From Marinirhabdus sp050859505 (GTDB lineage: Bacteria > Bacteroidota > Bacteroidia > Flavobacteriales > Flavobacteriaceae): a stretch of 64,000 bases of DNA. A program made the position numbers and the translations under genes. Numbering within the stretch: position 1 is the stretch's first letter; each line of letters starts with the position of its first letter. Below the pieces are notes generated by a model, which worked only from the letters and a program-made list of their open reading frames with translations, was not told the origin of the DNA and searched no databases. Where the stretch lies: NCBI RefSeq assembly GCF_050859505.1, contig NZ_CP193934.1:2046001-2110000 (forward strand), written 5' to 3'. Shown piece by piece: positions 26,323-33,650 of this stretch.

Positions 26323-27753
26323 ATGAAATTTCAATCCATCAGATTATTTAGTGTACTAGGTGTTTTATGCTGTTTTATAAGTGCAAAAGCCCAAAAGGAA
26401 ATCTCCAACACTGTTGTAGATTTTACAACGCAAATGCCCATAGAGAGTGCCAGCGTTTATATTGAAAATACAACAATTGGTACCGTAACAAATACAGATG
26501 GAAAGTTTTTATTATCTGTGCCAGACGAGCATCGTAGCGATACGTTGGTGGTTTCTTCCATTGGATATAAAAGTTTTCGTACGCCCATTAATGATTTTGA
26601 TGAAACCTTCAGTATTTATTTGGAAGAAGATGTAGCCTCGTTAGACGAGGTGCTTATTGTTGGTTCTACAAGACCTAAAACAGGGAATGACATCGTAGTT
26701 AAAGCGCTCGGAAAACTGGAGAGCAACCTGCCAAAACAAGCGTATCTTCTAAAAGGATTTTTACGACACAAAGAACGTAACAAAAAAGAATACAAGTGGC
26801 TAATTGAAAGTGCCATCACACTCTATGATTCCAGTTACGCCGCAGGCGCCGAAGAGTTTCTAAAAATTAACGTAGACGAAAACCGAAAAAGTTATGACTT
26901 ACGTGATGTAGATAGCTTGTTTTCATACTATACGTATTTAAAAAATACAAGACGAATGGATTTGAAATCCCGACAAATGCGTCGTGATACCATACAAACT
27001 TCTTCTTTGGTGAATGCTATAAAATGGAATGATGAGCGTATAAATGGGTTGGACAACCTTTTTAAAGGACGTTTAAACCTAGTGCGGAACTCGAACAATA
27101 TAGGAGCACTTTTTGGGAAAAACGTGTTGGAAAAACATCAATTTAGATTGGATACGGTTTTGGTGGACGACGGTCGGAAAATCTACAAAATTGAAATTGA
27201 TCAAGGCGAAGATTTTGCTGGATTAAACACCCCGGGGATTTTTAACGAAGGTTTTGCCCCCAAAGGATGGATTTATATTTACTGGGACAACTACGCTATA
27301 AAAAAGGTGGAATATGAATTGATAGCAGCTTCAGATGTGCAGAAAAAACGTAGCAGAAGCCTTTTTGGAACCACACTTAACCACAAATTGGTAATTACCT
27401 ACAAAGAGTTTGAAGATAAAATGTACCCGAGCTATATCTATTATGAAACGCCTAAGTTGGTGAATATTGGCGATCGGTCTTCAGATAAATTATACAAAGA
27501 GACCGATAAGCTAAAAGAGGAAGAAGAGGAACAGTTCTACTATACAACCCAAGAAATACTATTTACTGAAATCATCCAAGACCCCATGGAGGTAAAGCAA
27601 GAACTTACAACCTCGCAATGGTCTGAGGATATATTTCTCGCGCGACCCTATAATAAGGAATTCTGGAAAAACTACAACGTCTTGTTGGAGAGCAAAGAAG
27701 AAGAGAAACTTATCATGGATTTGAGCCAGCGGGCTTCTTTGTTTAAACAATAG
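26323..27753 (+). CDS. Secreted carboxypeptidase-regulatory-like (CarboxypepD_reg) domain protein
   Basis: 476 residues. Signal peptide 1-24 (ending AKAQ). The mature N-terminus is a CarboxypepD_reg-like beta sandwich: VVDFTTQMPIESASVYIENTTIGTVTNTDG then FLLSVPDE and SIGYKS, closing with ASLDEVLIVG, the sequence that in SusC-type proteins leads into the plug. Here no plug or barrel follows; the rest is a mixed alpha/beta domain of unknown fold that recurs in Flavobacteriaceae 'carboxypeptidase-like regulatory domain' proteins. Likely periplasmic or outer-membrane associated. Function unknown. Confidence 0.8.
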   Translation: MKFQSIRLFSVLGVLCCFISAKAQKEISNTVVDFTTQMPIESASVYIENTTIGTVTNTDGKFLLSVPDEHRSDTLVVSSIGYKSFRTPINDFDETFSIYLEEDVASLDEVLIVGSTRPKTGNDIVVKALGKLESNLPKQAYLLKGFLRHKERNKKEYKWLIESAITLYDSSYAAGAEEFLKINVDENRKSYDLRDVDSLFSYYTYLKNTRRMDLKSRQMRRDTIQTSSLVNAIKWNDERINGLDNLFKGRLNLVRNSNNIGALFGKNVLEKHQFRLDTVLVDDGRKIYKIEIDQGEDFAGLNTPGIFNEGFAPKGWIYIYWDNYAIKKVEYELIAASDVQKKRSRSLFGTTLNHKLVITYKEFEDKMYPSYIYYETPKLVNIGDRSSDKLYKETDKLKEEEEEQFYYTTQEILFTEIIQDPMEVKQELTTSQWSEDIFLARPYNKEFWKNYNVLLESKEEEKLIMDLSQRASLFKQ

Positions 27754-28191
27754 ATCAATTTACGACGTACCAGTAACAATTTTTGATGTGCGATTCTTAC
27801 ATAGTAACACATCTGCATGGTATTTGAAAAAGAATAAGAACCACTCTTTTTGAAAACCCAAAATACCCTATTACATTCCCTGTATTGTTTCTCAGGAAGA
27901 TAAACAACTAACAAATTGTCTAGTATCCAATACATTGATCACTTAAAGTTGTAAAAGTGAAATGATTAGTACTCCAGTCGTCTTCAATAATTTCTGAAAT
28001 TATCTACATAGTAGTTTTCGAAAGTTTTTAAAACACACAAGGAGAATTTTCTTCGCTCTTTACAGAAAATCGCAAAAAAAACTTCTTAAGGTTTTTTTTG
28101 GAACGATGTTACAATATAATTGAACAATAGTAGCATCTCGCATTTTTACATACTACTAGATTTGTGGTACACAATCTTTAAAACAAATACC
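27754..28191. other. Intergenic region ahead of the T9SS cargo gene
   Basis: 438 AT-rich bases without a credible gene. Near its right end, 8 A then CTT... and AAGG with 8 T (28074-28099) can fold into a weak stem. TAGATTTG (28157-28164) is a -7 box for the next gene. Confidence 0.4.
28157..28164 (+). promoter_or_regulatory. -7 box for the T9SS cargo gene
   Basis: TAGATTTG matches TAnnTTTG exactly, 27 bases before the ATG at 28192. No clear -33 TTTG is seen at the right distance. Confidence 0.45.
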
Positions 28192-29940
28192 ATGAATGCA
28201 AAAACAGCACTTTTTTGGATTGGGACTCTATTTATAATTAATAGTGTACTAGCCCAAAAGCAACAAACCGTAAGTCAAGAACAAGTAGAGGAAGTTCAAA
28301 ACTTTAAAGATTTTCTAACTCCTAAGCTTAAAGATCTTTATATAGAAGCAACGTTGTTAGAGAACACTACACCACAACAAATTGAAGCCAATAGGTTGGC
28401 GATTAAGAATGCTTGGATGGAAGTAGATTCAGAAAAAGCGGCACTTTATAAGCCACTCAGTAAAGAGGGCATGACAAATAGCTATATAAAATCTGTCACA
28501 ACAAACCATCGTCTGGATTCGCCTACCGACCCTGATCTTTCTCGATGGGAAGTAAATACCCTAGTTCACGATAAAGATATTGATGGAGGGGTAGATTTGG
28601 TGGGGTTCGATGATGGTTCCATATTATACGCCTCAAGCTATCAAAATAGACCAAATGGGTTGCTTCACCTGTATCGTTCTGAAGATCGTGGCGACTCCTG
28701 GGCATTTGCGACTAATATTTCCTTTGGTCAACCCTTAGAAAAACTGGAACTTTTAGCCTTAGACGCTCCCAGTGGTGATAAATATTTGTTAGCTTTCATT
28801 CTTTTTGAAAATAAACAATTTCGTGTATACCAATTTAATTTAACCACGATGGCGCCTTTAGTATCTCAAGGGATAGCTACAGATGTGGTAGATTTTACTG
28901 TGGATAGAAATTATCCTGTCAACACCATGAATCAACGCGTTTTTGGAGTTTTTACAATCACCAATGGTAATTTATATAGTGCTCGTTCTACTGCAGGTAG
29001 TTATGGGTTTGATTGGGTAGATGAAACAATTATAGATACCCAAAGAAACAAGCCCTCATTAGCTTACGGCAGAAATGGTGCTTTGTATAATGCAGCCGTC
29101 CACGCAGCTAATGGAAATCTCTACGTTAGAACAAATACAAATTTTAACGACCCTTTGGCTTGGGAAGGCTTTGAAATTATAGAGGATGGTACGATAAGAC
29201 AATCTTTAGACCCTACCATACGGGCAGAGAGAAAACTTCTTTCTGAAGATAATGTTTTAGTAGTGTGCTCTTCCAGAGATGCCGGCACGGCAGATAACTT
29301 TACCCTTAGAACCTATAGAAGGGTTAACGAAGGGAGTTTTGTAGGCGCTAGTATAAGCGTTCCAGACGACATAAGTTTCCGGTATGCTGATAGTTTTATA
29401 GATTATACAAATGACTCTCAAATACACATAGGGTATTTAAGACATTCCACAGATGCTTCTGAAAAAAATAGGGCATTACAGAGTTTTTATGATGGGAGTA
29501 CACTTAATGCCGCTACAACTACTTCTTTCGAAGAACTGGATGTATTTCGTGAATTTCAAACCCTGGCAATACTTACCACAAGCACAACAGGACCAGTGGA
29601 AGAGCCCATGATGGTGTTTGTAGGTACCACCGAAGATGGACTCTTTGGAAAAGGATTGTATTTTGATAAAGAATCGAGTATTTTAAATATAGAGCGCTTT
29701 AATATTCAGGAAATTCAATTATTTCCAAATCCTGCCCGAGAAGAAATTTCAATAAAGGTTCCTTCAGGAGAATTAATGCATACAATTACTATTTATGATA
29801 GTACTGGTAAAATAATAAGTAGAATTCCTATACATACAAATACGCAAATGATACCTACTTCAACACTATCTAAAGGAATCTATATGTTTACTATAGAAAC
29901 AGATCAAAGAACCGTAACAAAAAAAATAATTAAAATATAA
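28192..29940 (+). CDS. Secreted T9SS cargo protein with type A sorting domain
   Basis: 582 residues from ATG 28192, chosen because a signal peptide begins there (MNAKTALFWIGTLFIINSV, ending LAQ); upstream in-frame codons contain only a TTG. The central region has repeated short beta segments (LLHLYRSEDRGDSWAFATNI resembles a BNR/Asp-box, SxDxGxxW) consistent with a beta-propeller. The last ~75 residues (IQEIQLFPNPAREEISIKVP ... SKGIYMFTIETDQRTVTKKIIKI in pieces) form the T9SS type A C-terminal sorting domain, which directs export across the outer membrane and is removed there. Likely released or surface-attached. Ligand unknown. Confidence 0.85.
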   Translation: MNAKTALFWIGTLFIINSVLAQKQQTVSQEQVEEVQNFKDFLTPKLKDLYIEATLLENTTPQQIEANRLAIKNAWMEVDSEKAALYKPLSKEGMTNSYIKSVTTNHRLDSPTDPDLSRWEVNTLVHDKDIDGGVDLVGFDDGSILYASSYQNRPNGLLHLYRSEDRGDSWAFATNISFGQPLEKLELLALDAPSGDKYLLAFILFENKQFRVYQFNLTTMAPLVSQGIATDVVDFTVDRNYPVNTMNQRVFGVFTITNGNLYSARSTAGSYGFDWVDETIIDTQRNKPSLAYGRNGALYNAAVHAANGNLYVRTNTNFNDPLAWEGFEIIEDGTIRQSLDPTIRAERKLLSEDNVLVVCSSRDAGTADNFTLRTYRRVNEGSFVGASISVPDDISFRYADSFIDYTNDSQIHIGYLRHSTDASEKNRALQSFYDGSTLNAATTTSFEELDVFREFQTLAILTTSTTGPVEEPMMVFVGTTEDGLFGKGLYFDKESSILNIERFNIQEIQLFPNPAREEISIKVPSGELMHTITIYDSTGKIISRIPIHTNTQMIPTSTLSKGIYMFTIETDQRTVTKKIIKI

Positions 29941-30039
29941 ACTATTCTCCTATCATAAGTGCTCATAAATTAAGAAGCCTGTTAAATATAGGATATGAGC
30001 ATAACATCAATCTATTTTTTAATTAAAAAAAATGAATCC

Positions 30040-30648
30040 ATGAAAATATATATTTTAGCCTTAGTAATAAGCATTACTGCGCTAGGCTGCGCAAAATAGC
30101 ACTTCAACCACTCCTTCTGTATCGGTTTACGGAACAACTACTTACAGTGTAGAAATTATAGCCTACAAGTAAGTGTAGCGTTAAGTGTTACAGAATCGAA
30201 ACAGTCAGGAGTTCCTTACGCAAGTTTAGAAGTAATGAAAAAAGATTATTATAAAGAACTTACTGAAATAGGAGTTGATGCAACCCTAATTGTAGAAAAC
30301 CAATTAGAATTTTTAAACACAACTAGAAAAGGAGATGGTGCTTTTTTGGAATTTATAACTCACGATATAGTTTCTTTTAAAAAGTTTTTGGATGTTACCA
30401 TACCAGGCATGTATATGGACACTATATTATATAAGTATAAAATAAAAGGGAAAACCCAAGAACAGATTATAAAAGATGCGCTTGCAGATGCAAAGCAACA
30501 TGCAAATCGAATAGCGCTACAGTTGGGAGAAACGTTAGGAACAGTAATTTCTGTTCAGCTACTACAATTGCCCAATGAAAATAAGTGGAATTTTTACATG
30601 TACGATCCTCCACAATTAAGGGTGGATGTTAAATATATGCTTCTATAA
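30040..30648 (+). pseudogene. Frameshifted SIMPL (DUF541)-like secreted protein
   Basis: The start MKIYILALVISITALGC is a good signal peptide but meets TAG at 30097. In the +1 frame from about 30089 the chain continues AQNSTSTTPSVSVYGTTTYSVE up to a stop near 30165, and then the original frame resumes with LQVSVALSVTESKQSG and runs to 30648. Joined, these give one coherent SIMPL-type protein: N-terminal PSVSVYGTTTY strand and C-terminal ALADAKQHANRIALQLGETLG. Two compensating frame changes (about 30085-30097 and 30155-30170) break it. The intact 3' part (30235-30648) could be mistaken for a short gene. Sequencing error is the alternative. Confidence 0.65.
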
Positions 30649-30703
30649 TTGAGTAAGCTAAGAATTGAATCCTTGGTTCTATTTTGGGATCTTTATAAAG
30701 TGT

Positions 30704-30754
30704 GTCCCGTTCTAGAATAGGTTGAAATTATGTCTACTTATTTTAAACTAGGAC
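30704..30754. repeat. Imperfect inverted repeat, possible insertion-sequence or MITE remnant
   Basis: The 21 bases at 30704-30724 (starting GTCCCGTTCTAGAATAGG) and the reverse complement of 30734-30754 agree at about 14 of 21 positions, with 9 bases between. The ends resemble transposon termini brought together by loss of the interior. No transposase fragment is visible. Confidence 0.35.
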
Positions 30755-30914
30755 CATTAGATTAACTATTTCCAAATTTAAAAAGCTGCGATGGGTTTTT
30801 GCTATTGGGTGCTTGCTTAGCTGTTATACTTTTCATTTTTCAATATCTTTGTTGTGCTTTGTTCGTGGATAAAAAAAATCGTCACTCACACATCGTACAT
30901 CTAAAATTTAATTT

Positions 30915-30922
30915 TATATTTG
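30915..30922 (+). promoter_or_regulatory. -7 box of rpsU
   Basis: TATATTTG matches TAnnTTTG exactly, 29 bases before the rpsU start codon. No clear -33 box. Confidence 0.5.
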
Positions 30923-30935
30923 CAGTCCAATAGAG

Positions 30936-30942
30936 AGGAGGT
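30936..30942 (+). promoter_or_regulatory. Perfect Shine-Dalgarno site of rpsU
   Basis: AGGAGGT is a full match to the anti-Shine-Dalgarno sequence, ten bases before the rpsU ATG. Nearly all other genes in the window lack such a site. A second ATG at 30944 lies two bases after it and opens a four-codon frame (MELC) whose stop overlaps the rpsU start. Confidence 0.75.
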
Positions 30943-30951
30943 TATGGAACT

Positions 30952-31146
30952 ATGTTAATTATACCAGTTAAAGACGGAGAAAATATAGATAGAGCGCTTA
31001 AGCGTTTCAAGCGTAAGTTTGATCGTACGGGAACAATGCGTCAGCTACGTTCACGTCAGGCATTCTCAAAGCCATCGGTTGTGAGAAGAAAACAAATACA
31101 GAAAGCTCAGTACATACAAGGACTTAGAGATGCAGAAGAAATCTAG
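30952..31146 (+). CDS. rpsU: 30S ribosomal protein bS21
   Basis: 64 residues, standard bS21 length. MLIIPVKDGENIDRALKRFKRKFDRTG is the conserved N-terminal helix pair, and the arginine/lysine-rich remainder (SVVRRKQIQKAQY) contacts 16S rRNA. In Bacteroidota bS21 helps hold the 16S 3' tail so that the anti-Shine-Dalgarno is hidden, and rpsU itself is one of the few genes with a strong Shine-Dalgarno, which fits autoregulation. The gene has its own promoter and a strong terminator. Confidence 0.96.
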   Translation: MLIIPVKDGENIDRALKRFKRKFDRTGTMRQLRSRQAFSKPSVVRRKQIQKAQYIQGLRDAEEI

Positions 31147-31169
31147 TATTTCTTCTTTCTGAATAACAC

Positions 31170-31205
31170 ATCCGTTGAACATCTCGTTCAACGGATTTTT
31201 TTTTT
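31170..31205 (+). terminator. Rho-independent terminator of rpsU
   Basis: ATCCGTTGAAC (31170-31180) and GTTCAACGGAT (31186-31196) form an 11-bp perfect stem with a 5-base loop, followed by a run of T to 31205. Confidence 0.9.
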
Positions 31206-31268
31206 GCACTAGATGCTGCAGTTATTTCCGAGCGCAAAGAGAAAACACATCCATCTCCCTGCTCCACA

Positions 31269-31291
31269 GTAGTCAAAATTGACTACCTTTA
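31269..31291 (+). promoter_or_regulatory. 18-bp palindrome abutting a -7-like box before the Xer gene
   Basis: GTAGTCAAAATTGACTAC (31269-31286) is an 8-bp inverted repeat around AA. It overlaps TACCTTTA (31284-31291), one base from the -7 consensus, 22 bases before the xer start codon. A regulator bound there would occlude the promoter. Confidence 0.45.
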
Positions 31292-31313
31292 GTCTTTAAC
31301 TTGTACTTCACAC

Positions 31314-32204
31314 ATGCCTTTTAAACAATTCATAGACTACTTGTCCTTTGAGAAAAAATACTCTCCACATACCGTGATTGCGTATCAAAAAGATTTGGGC
31401 GATTTTCTTCAGTTTGCAAAGGATGAATATGAGTATAAAGACATTATAGATGTAAACTACGCTATAATTAGAAGCTGGATAGTTCTCTTGGTAGATAGCG
31501 GCATCGCTAACCGAAGTATCAATCGTAAAATATCGTCTTTAAAAACATACTATAAATTTCTACTGAAAACCAAACAATTAGAGACTACACCTTTGGCGCA
31601 GCACAAAGCGCTAAAAACGTCAACAAAGATGCAAGTTCCATTTTCAGAAAGAGAAATAGGAGATGTTTTGAAGCTGCTGCAGGAAGAAGAAGGGTATGAG
31701 GGCACACGAAATAAATTGATTGTAGAATTATTTTATTCCACAGGAATGCGTCGGGCAGAGCTCGTAAACCTTAAGTTGAATGCTATTTCTACGTCTCAAA
31801 AAACAATAAAGGTTTTGGGGAAGCGCAATAAGGAACGTATTATTCCTTTGCTTTCTTCAGTGGTTGAATCCATAGAGCAATTTATAACTCAAAGAAACGC
31901 CTTAAAAACAATTCAAGACGAAGATTTTTTATTGCTCACCACGAAAGGCGATAAAATTTACGAAACCCTTGTGTATAGAATTATAAATAATTATTTTAGT
32001 AAAGCGTCTGTAAAGGTAAAAAGGAGCCCGCATATTTTAAGGCATTCTTTTGCAACACATCTTTTAAACGAAGGCGCAGATTTAAATGCAGTAAAGGAAC
32101 TGCTAGGACATTCGAGTCTGGCCTCTACCCAGGTATATACGCATAGTAGTATTGCGCAATTAAAACAGGTATACCAGAATGCTCATCCTAGAAATTCTAA
32201 ATAG
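31314..32204 (+). CDS. xerC: Tyrosine recombinase XerC/XerD type
   Basis: 296 residues, typical Xer length. The N-terminal SAM-like core-binding domain (1-95) contains LSFEKKYSPHTVIAYQKDL. Catalytic residues are Arg146 (TGMRRAEL), Lys170 (VLGKRNKER), His240 and Arg243 (HILRHSFATHL), His266 (LLGHSSL) and the nucleophile Tyr275 (TQVYTH). It would resolve chromosome dimers at dif with a partner recombinase. The setting beside rpsU, hpf and the tRNA-tuf cluster is core chromosomal, not mobile. Whether it is XerC or XerD cannot be decided by eye. Confidence 0.88.
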   Translation: MPFKQFIDYLSFEKKYSPHTVIAYQKDLGDFLQFAKDEYEYKDIIDVNYAIIRSWIVLLVDSGIANRSINRKISSLKTYYKFLLKTKQLETTPLAQHKALKTSTKMQVPFSEREIGDVLKLLQEEEGYEGTRNKLIVELFYSTGMRRAELVNLKLNAISTSQKTIKVLGKRNKERIIPLLSSVVESIEQFITQRNALKTIQDEDFLLLTTKGDKIYETLVYRIINNYFSKASVKVKRSPHILRHSFATHLLNEGADLNAVKELLGHSSLASTQVYTHSSIAQLKQVYQNAHPRNSK

Positions 32205-32224
32205 TAACTTTAAAAATATACTAT

Positions 32225-32527
32225 ATGAAAGTAAACGTGCAAGCTCCAAATTTCGCAGTCAAGGAAGACCTTTTGGTTTTTATTGAAAAGCGATTACAGA
32301 AATTAGAACAATTTTACGATAAAATTGTAGCAGCAGATGTTTTTTTGAAAGTTCAGAAAACAAGTGAAAAAGAAAATAAGATTACAGAAATTTTACTTAG
32401 CGTTCCAGGTAGTGACCTGATTTGCAAGAAAGAATCTAAAACTTTTGAAGCCGCCATAGATGAATGTATACAGTCTTTAGAACGCCAACTGAAAAAGCGA
32501 AAACAAAAAGAGCGCTCATTTGCTTGA
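32225..32527 (+). CDS. hpf: Ribosome hibernation-promoting factor, short form (HPF/RaiA)
   Basis: 100 residues, 20 bases after the Xer gene. MKVNVQAPNFAVKEDLLVFIEKRLQKLEQFYDKI begins the beta-alpha-beta-beta-beta-alpha fold, and the final helix is basic (SLERQLKKRKQKERSF) as needed to sit in the 30S decoding channel. There is no long C-terminal dimerisation domain, so it is the short type. It stabilises idle ribosomes in stationary phase. A promoter for the tRNA operon and an overlapping hairpin follow. Confidence 0.9.
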   Translation: MKVNVQAPNFAVKEDLLVFIEKRLQKLEQFYDKIVAADVFLKVQKTSEKENKITEILLSVPGSDLICKKESKTFEAAIDECIQSLERQLKKRKQKERSFA

Positions 32528-32545
32528 AAATATTTTAGAAAAAGT

Positions 32546-32575
32546 TTTGTAGAAATAATAAATCGTATATCTTTG
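32546..32575 (+). promoter_or_regulatory. Promoter of the tRNA-Thr/Tyr operon
   Basis: TTTG (32546-32549), 18 bases, then TATCTTTG (32568-32575): the best complete Bacteroidota-type promoter in the window, 62 bases before tRNA-Thr. Confidence 0.75.
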
Positions 32576-32576
32576 C

Positions 32577-32603
32577 AGTCCGTTAGAAATAGCGGACTTT
32601 TTT
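32577..32603 (+). terminator. Hairpin with T tract overlapping the tRNA transcription start
   Basis: AGTCCG (32577-32582) pairs with CGGACT (32593-32598), followed by T residues. It can end hpf transcription, yet the tRNA promoter's predicted start lies in its left arm. Confidence 0.6.
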
Positions 32604-32637
32604 ATGCCGCCAGTTTGGTGTAAAATAAGTCAAAAAA

Positions 32638-32711
32638 GCCGATGTAGCTCAGCTGGCTAGAGCAGCTGATTTGTAATCAGCAGGTCGTGGGTTCGAGTCC
32701 CTCCATCGGCT
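32638..32711 (+). tRNA. tRNA-Thr (anticodon TGT)
   Basis: Acceptor GCCGATG pairs with CATCGGC; D-arm AGCTCAGCTGG; anticodon stem GCTGA/TCAGC with loop TTTGTAA (anticodon 32672-32674); T-loop GTTCGAGTCC. 74 bases, CCA not encoded. Confidence 0.97.
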
Positions 32712-32788
32712 CAAAAAAAGAAGTTCTTTTGAAATATTGTTTTTTTTTGAAATTGTAAGCTTTTAAAGTTTATTATTTCAAAAGGTCC

Positions 32789-32870
<82 letters not shown>

Positions 32871-32932
32871 CTAAGATTTAAAATAAGAAACCGTCAAAAG
32901 CTCGCTTTTGTAAGGGTTCGTTTTTAAATCTT

Positions 32933-33203
32933 TGTTCGGGGTCACCCGAACAGGATCACCGACGTGAGGAGGTAATCCAAAATGTTCTCTGAATATGAAA
33001 TGAAGTATTGAGATTTAAAAGCTGGCTCTTAAGAGGCGGTGTTTTAAAAAATGTTGTTCGGGGTCACCCGAACAGGATCACCGACGCGAGGAGGTAATCC
33101 AAAATGTTCTCTGAATATGAAATGAAGTATTGAGATTTAAAAGCTGGCTCTTAAGAGGCGGTGTTTTAAAAAATGTTGTTCGGGGTCACCCGAACAGGAT
33201 CAC
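32933..33203 (+). repeat. 122-bp tandem repeat (2 full copies plus 27-bp partial) between tRNA-Tyr and tRNA-Gly
   Basis: Units start at 32933 and 33055, with a truncated third at 33177. The two full copies differ by a single visible base (GACGTGAGG versus GACGCGAGG). Each unit can form a GTTCGGG/CCCGAAC hairpin, a GGATCACC/GGTAATCC hairpin with one mismatch, and a CTCTTAAGAG palindrome. There is no coding frame. The unit also contains AGGAGG. Confidence 0.85.
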
Positions 33204-33272
33204 GATCTGCCAAGGCGGAGAGTAATTCAAATAAATTTGCAAAGAGAATTCTGTTTTTAGAAAACAATTCAT

Positions 33273-33280
33273 TACCTTTG
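33273..33280 (+). promoter_or_regulatory. -7 box ahead of tRNA-Gly
   Basis: TACCTTTG matches TAnnTTTG exactly, 81 bases before tRNA-Gly. It would restart transcription after the tandem repeat. Confidence 0.5.
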
Positions 33281-33361
33281 CACCCCGATTTCGAGCGGTA
33301 TATCTTGAAGAAATTGAAATATTGAATACCATTTATAGTTGTTTTTTAAACTATAATAAAT

Positions 33362-33434
33362 GCGGGAGTAGCTCAGTTGGTAGAGCGTCAGCCTTCCAAG
33401 CTGAATGTCGCCAGTTCGAACCTGGTCTCCCGCT
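33362..33434 (+). tRNA. tRNA-Gly (anticodon TCC)
   Basis: Acceptor GCGGGAG pairs with CTCCCGC; anticodon loop CTTCCAA; T-loop GTTCGAACC. 73 bases, CCA not encoded. A small CCTGC/GCAGG hairpin (33445-33458) follows. Confidence 0.97.
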
Positions 33435-33523
33435 CTAAAGTATTCCTGCGAAGGCAGGTTCTTTTCCTTTTAAAGTTAATGCCTCTTTGAGGCTTTTGGG
33501 GGTTAAAGAAATAAACACTTTAC

Positions 33524-33595
33524 GCCGGTGTGGCTCAGGGGTAGAGCGTTTCCTTGGTAAGGAAGAGGTCATGAGTTCGAATCTCATCATTGGCT
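33524..33595 (+). tRNA. tRNA-Thr (anticodon GGT)
   Basis: Acceptor GCCGGTG pairs with CATTGGC with two G-U pairs; anticodon loop TTGGTAA; T-loop GTTCGAATC. 72 bases. The tuf start follows 55 bases later, so it is probably processed from a tRNA-tuf transcript. Confidence 0.96.
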
Positions 33596-33650
33596 CAATA
33601 CAGCATAAAATTGAACACTAATATATAACTAAGATTTAAATTAATACAAA

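Larger units (their letters stand above)
30649..30951. other. Intergenic region before rpsU
   Basis: 303 bases containing a 51-bp inverted-repeat remnant, and, at its right end, the rpsU promoter and Shine-Dalgarno site. No gene is seen. Confidence 0.5.

Noticed and set aside
30235..30648. Stand-alone 137-codon gene
   Set aside because: Its sequence is the 3' part of the frameshifted SIMPL gene; a protein starting at MKKDYYKEL would lack the signal peptide and first strands.
31314..32204. Tyrosine recombinase as an integrase of a mobile element
   Set aside because: Length, motifs and the rpsU-hpf-tRNA neighbourhood are those of the chromosomal Xer gene.
32933..33203. Attachment site or genomic-island scar at the tRNA cluster
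   Set aside because: No tRNA fragment is duplicated, no integrase or foreign gene lies beside it, and the surrounding order is the conserved tRNA-tuf-secE cluster.
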